Shown here: positions 61,664 through 64,000 of the stretch, in pieces | Layout: the number at the start of each line of letters is the position of its first letter | Position numbering within the stretch: the stretch's first letter is position 1 | Assembly: GCA_045130235.1 (NCBI GenBank) | Contig: JBGUPJ010000043.1 | Span: 1-64,000 of the forward strand | Direction: 5' to 3' | From: UBA1756 sp045130235 | GTDB lineage: Bacteria > Bacteroidota > Bacteroidia > Bacteroidales > WCHB1-69 | DNA length: 64,000 nt | Program-made: the position numbers and the translations under genes | The notes under the pieces: model-generated | Database searches by the model: none | What the model saw: the letters and a program-made list of their open reading frames with translations, nothing else | What the model was told of the DNA's origin: nothing

Positions 61664-62884
61664 TTACTCCACCCTCCCTTTTCTTCTGAAAGAACAATAA
61701 TAGGCAGTATCTATAGCATCAATCCCACGTGTTGCATCGAATACATGCAGTACATTGTAATCAAATATATAATTTATCTGATAATGATAAGTCAAGTTGC
61801 TGCATAGGGAATCCATTGGCCCTACATATAGGTTTGTTCTGATGACATTGTATTCTGGGTACACATCATACTCCACGCGGTATTTCCCGTTAAAGGAGGG
61901 GTAGTTATTGTAAATCCATGGACTTCCAATATGATACTGCCCTCCATATAGTTCAGCATCGCATATCCCAGAATGACGTATCGAACAGAACGTGGAGTCG
62001 TAGAATGTAATTTGCGATTCCACCTCCTCTCCCATGTCAGTGGCGAAATCGCCAAGACACTCATAAAAATTGAACACACCACTGGCCACCACATCCCAAA
62101 TTGTATTCCGCATATCAATACTATCGTAACGGAAAACACTATCTGCTTCAAAGTCAAGTGATGTCTTGAAATTCACTGTGCCACTCTCGGAAACTGTCAG
62201 GCCAACCGTCTGCTGGATAGGGGTAATCGTATCATAGTAATGGGCATTGGCGTATGTGGTCAAGGTGAGATGGTCGCCCACTGCGAAGTCGAACTGCGAG
62301 CGGGCGGCATTCAGGCGCTTTTCCACAAAATCGTTGGTGCCCACCGATGAGCAAGTGATGTCTGCTGAACCACGGCTTCCACCCTCCTGCATCAGTTTCA
62401 CACTGCAGCGGTCTGTGGAGGTATGTGCCGACAAAATGTGCAGCCCCGCCGCCCCTGTCCTGACCACAAGGCGATGCTTGCCGGCAGGCAGCCTTTCCGA
62501 CTTCATCCATTCCATCTGCCCCAGCCCATTGCAGAGCATAAGCTCCACGGTTTCGGTCCACGGCAGGGTCAACAGCACCTCCACCCTGTCCTGATATGGA
62601 TTGGCCGTCAGAACACCCATCTTCAGTTCCTTATTGGCGCCTGTCCATTCCCCAATCCCCACCGTATGGTTGGAAAGAATGGTGTCGGGATAATAGAGGG
62701 TGGTGCTGGTTCCCTGGGTGTTGTTCTGCACCACAATGCTGTCGCACTGCACAGGGTAATAGTTGAGCATGGTGCGCAGCCTCAACGTAATGTCCTCCTG
62801 CGCCTTCGCCTGCTGGCTGAATCCCCCCGCCGCTACCAGCAGCACGAGGAGAAGAAGGGTTTTGAAAGGGGTTTGTGGTTTCAT
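61664..62884 (-). CDS. Secreted protein of unknown function
   Basis: 406 residues from MKPQTPFKTLLLLVLLVAAG; the longer frame is leader sequence. The signal ends at AKAQ. A region at about 75-145 resembles a short beta-domain (TVELMLCNGLGQMEWM, RLPAGKHRLVVRTGAAGLHI) much like type A sorting domains (N-G-L-G-Q followed by L-P-AG-H-LVV), but here it is internal, not C-terminal. The rest is beta-rich with scattered cysteines and aspartate/tyrosine-rich ends. No enzyme motif was seen. It has copy C of the promoter-leader repeat upstream. Confidence 0.75.
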   Translation of the reverse strand: MKPQTPFKTLLLLVLLVAAGGFSQQAKAQEDITLRLRTMLNYYPVQCDSIVVQNNTQGTSTTLYYPDTILSNHTVGIGEWTGANKELKMGVLTANPYQDRVEVLLTLPWTETVELMLCNGLGQMEWMKSERLPAGKHRLVVRTGAAGLHILSAHTSTDRCSVKLMQEGGSRGSADITCSSVGTNDFVEKRLNAARSQFDFAVGDHLTLTTYANAHYYDTITPIQQTVGLTVSESGTVNFKTSLDFEADSVFRYDSIDMRNTIWDVVASGVFNFYECLGDFATDMGEEVESQITFYDSTFCSIRHSGICDAELYGGQYHIGSPWIYNNYPSFNGKYRVEYDVYPEYNVIRTNLYVGPMDSLCSNLTYHYQINYIFDYNVLHVFDATRGIDAIDTAYYCSFRRKGRVE

Positions 62885-62892
62885 GGTGGTAT

Positions 62893-62942
62893 GGTTGTTG
62901 AATCGTTGAATCGTTGAATTGTTTATTTGTTGATTTGGTTGG
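62893..62942 (-). repeat. AACAATTCA-type leader repeats, gene at 61664-62884
   Basis: On the coding strand: AACCAACCAAATCAAC followed by AACAATTCA, ACGATTCA and ACGATTCA units, ending just before the start codon region ACCATACCACC. Confidence 0.75.
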
Positions 62943-62950
62943 TTGAGATG

Positions 62951-62985
62951 AAGGAGTGAAGAGTTAAGAGTAAAAAGTGAAGAGT
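62951..62985 (-). repeat. Heptamer array in leader
   Basis: Units of ACTCTTC, ACTTTTT and ACTCTTA on the coding strand, as at 59410-59503. Confidence 0.8.
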
Positions 62986-63016
62986 GGGCAGGAAGAGTAT
63001 GGTGATTTATCGCCTG

Positions 63017-63024
63017 CAAATTTA
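63017..63024 (-). promoter_or_regulatory. Second -7 box in the leader of the gene at 61664-62884
   Basis: TAAATTTG followed by CAGGCG on the minus strand, directly after copy C. It parallels the second box after copy B. Confidence 0.5.
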
Positions 63025-63027
63025 ATA

Positions 63028-63116
63028 GGGGACTTCTATTTTTAATCATTTTATTCATACCTCCAGACCCTGCAAGTCCCTTCAACAGAATCTGAAAATA
63101 CAACGGGGCAAAATTA
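63028..63116 (-). repeat. Promoter-leader dispersed repeat, copy C
   Basis: On the minus strand it opens with TAATTTTG and GCCCC and ends with AAAATAGAAGTCCCC. It is the copy closest to copy A (7 of 89 positions differ by hand alignment), although A is about 59 kb away and on the other strand. Confidence 0.85.
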
Positions 63117-63212
63117 CATGTTATTTTCTGATTTCCAAATGTTTAGTAAAATTTTTTGATTTAGATTGAAAGAAGGGTAATACATTGATAATCAGTATGT
63201 TGTAGATGTTGA

Positions 63213-63692
63213 TTATTTCACGGGATCGTCATCGTTGCTCTTTATCTTGCAGCCATAGAATTCATCAACTACCCAAAAAACATTACTGATACGTTTCCAC
63301 TTGATATACACACTATCCTGAGCATAGAAATATCCCGTGACAATGTCACAGGCTTGTCCATTGTATATTGAACCGTAATAATCGAAAGTTCCGTCAATGT
63401 GATAGGTGACATCTTTGTTCAAATAAACCTCACCGTCATAAAAGAAATTCATGGTGGAGTCCGTTTCATTGGCGATTGATGCCACCAAGGTATCGTTAGG
63501 ATGCAATGTCATATTCCCCTCTCCTAAAACATCTTTTGTAATCAGATACTCTCCAACCCATTCTCTGTAATCGAACGGGGCCTGTGGTGCCATGGGACGG
63601 TCGGGCTTTTTTGCCGGTTCGGGCTCTTTCTCGCAGGAAGCAAGCAAAACGATGGACAATGCCAATGCTGATATTATTTTCATTGTTTTCAT
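63213..63692 (-). CDS. Lipoprotein of unknown function
   Basis: 159 residues. The lipobox LLASC gives lipidation at about residue 20, followed by a proline- and lysine-rich linker (EKEPEPAKKPDRPMAPQ). The mature domain contains DGTFDYYGS and GYFYAQDSVYI, which also occur in the next gene to the right (DGSFEYIGS and GYFYAADSLYV), so the two are tandem paralogues. No function can be given. Short AACAATTCA-type repeats lie just upstream of its start (63702-63736). Confidence 0.75.
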   Translation of the reverse strand: MKTMKIISALALSIVLLASCEKEPEPAKKPDRPMAPQAPFDYREWVGEYLITKDVLGEGNMTLHPNDTLVASIANETDSTMNFFYDGEVYLNKDVTYHIDGTFDYYGSIYNGQACDIVTGYFYAQDSVYIKWKRISNVFWVVDEFYGCKIKSNDDDPVK

Positions 63693-63701
63693 GGTGGTAT
63701 G

Positions 63702-63736
63702 GTTGTTGAATTGTTGAATCGTTTATTTGTTGAAAA
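63702..63736 (-). repeat. AACAATTCA-type leader repeats
   Basis: On the coding strand: AACAAATAA, ACGATTCA, ACAATTCA and AACCATACCACC before the start of the lipoprotein gene. It is the same leader type as at 59347, 61506 and 62893. Confidence 0.7.
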
Positions 63737-63761
63737 TTTGGGATTTCCACTGCCGAAATGT

Positions 63762-63998
63762 TTAGTGGTTTGGAGCAGGAACATAGTCAGGAATTCTCAC
63801 ACAGCGGAACGACTTGTCGTATTGGAGGGTCACCACATGAACATACAGGCTGTCGGCTGCATAGAAATATCCCAACACTTCCCGGTTAAGGCTTCCTATA
63901 TATTCAAATGATCCGTCGCTTCTCACAAGAAGGCTGTCGCTAGCTACAGCAGGTGAGACGTTACTGCTCATCTCCATCAGAGAGTCTGTCCCTTCTTG
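63762..63998 (-). CDS. Paralogous lipoprotein-family protein, C-terminal part (5' end outside window)
   Basis: The frame is open to the right edge, so only the last ~78 residues are visible and the start lies beyond the window. The sequence shares DGSFEYIGS and GYFYAADSLYV with the lipoprotein at 63213-63692 and ends in an R/P-rich tail (RIPDYVPAPNH). The signal peptide cannot be seen; a lipoprotein like its paralogue is likely. The function is unknown. Confidence 0.65.
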   Translation of the reverse strand, partial: QEGTDSLMEMSSNVSPAVASDSLLVRSDGSFEYIGSLNREVLGYFYAADSLYVHVVTLQYDKSFRCVRIPDYVPAPNH

Positions 63999-64000
63999 AA

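Larger units (their letters stand above)
62885..63212 (-). other. Repeat-rich leader region
   Basis: 328 bases without a gene. On the minus strand it holds copy C of the promoter-leader repeat, a second -7 box (TAAATTTG at 63017-63024), heptamers (62951-62985) and A/C-rich repeats (62893-62942) before the start codon at 62884. The part nearest 63212 is AT-rich and carries no signal I could see. Confidence 0.7.

Noticed and set aside
61664..62884. Type IX cargo protein
   Set aside because: A sorting-domain-like pattern is present but internal, followed by over 250 further residues, so it cannot act as a C-terminal sorting signal.

Overview
The window looks like chromosomal DNA of an anaerobic Bacteroidota, most likely order Bacteroidales. 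Supporting signs are the many TAnnTTTG promoter boxes typical of this phylum, C-terminal type IX secretion sorting domains of both classes on large secreted proteins, a TonB-dependent receptor, PorT/PorE-like envelope proteins, a membrane pyrophosphatase, an ADP-forming acetyl-CoA synthetase and a lysine-fermentation dehydrogenase. The species cannot be named from the sequence.

Layout. 1-4.9 kb is an Rhs locus: the 3' end of an Rhs core gene with its tip and a lipoprotein gene, then two displaced core ends, each near a secreted or lipoprotein gene. The first displaced core end still has a tip. 4.9-11 kb holds a tRNA methyltransferase coupled to a secreted subtilase, an LRR protein and a PorT/PorE-like pair. 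Three tRNA genes lie at 11.2-11.5 kb. 11.7-20.4 kb (minus strand) has a beta-propeller lipoprotein, rnc, fabF, acpP, recF, an Fe-S DUF362 protein and the pyrophosphatase. 20.6-30.4 kb (plus strand) has kdd, a lipid kinase, an unrecognised membrane protein, dnaE and a UvrD-type helicase. 30.4-42.2 kb has alaS, prmC, a 1122-residue type IX cargo protein, the acyl-CoA synthetase, rplS and prfA. 43-56 kb has a TonB receptor, an amine-oxidase-like FAD protein, a C-terminal processing protease coupled to a C10 protease, and an operon of mannose-1-phosphate guanylyltransferase, flippase, SulP transporter and transglutaminase-like protein. 56-64 kb has a REP-associated transposase with a palindrome inside its own gene, cinA, a membrane LytTR regulator and a run of small, rapidly diversifying secreted proteins.

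Themes. Housekeeping genes are interleaved with envelope and secretion functions. Type IX cargo (subtilase, C10 protease, adhesin-like protein) sits with envelope parts that may serve it. PrmC and its substrate RF1 are both present. Kdd, the ADP-forming synthetase and the pyrophosphatase fit amino-acid fermentation with tight energy saving.

The least ordinary material is at the two ends. An approximately 89-bp promoter-plus-leader repeat occurs three times: before a lipoprotein gene in the Rhs locus, before the LytTR gene, and before a secreted-protein gene at 62.9 kb. The right-end genes also share short tandem leader repeats and, in two cases, nearly the same signal-peptide sequence joined to unrelated mature domains. 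I did not find a complete defence system, a CRISPR array, a prophage or rRNA genes.
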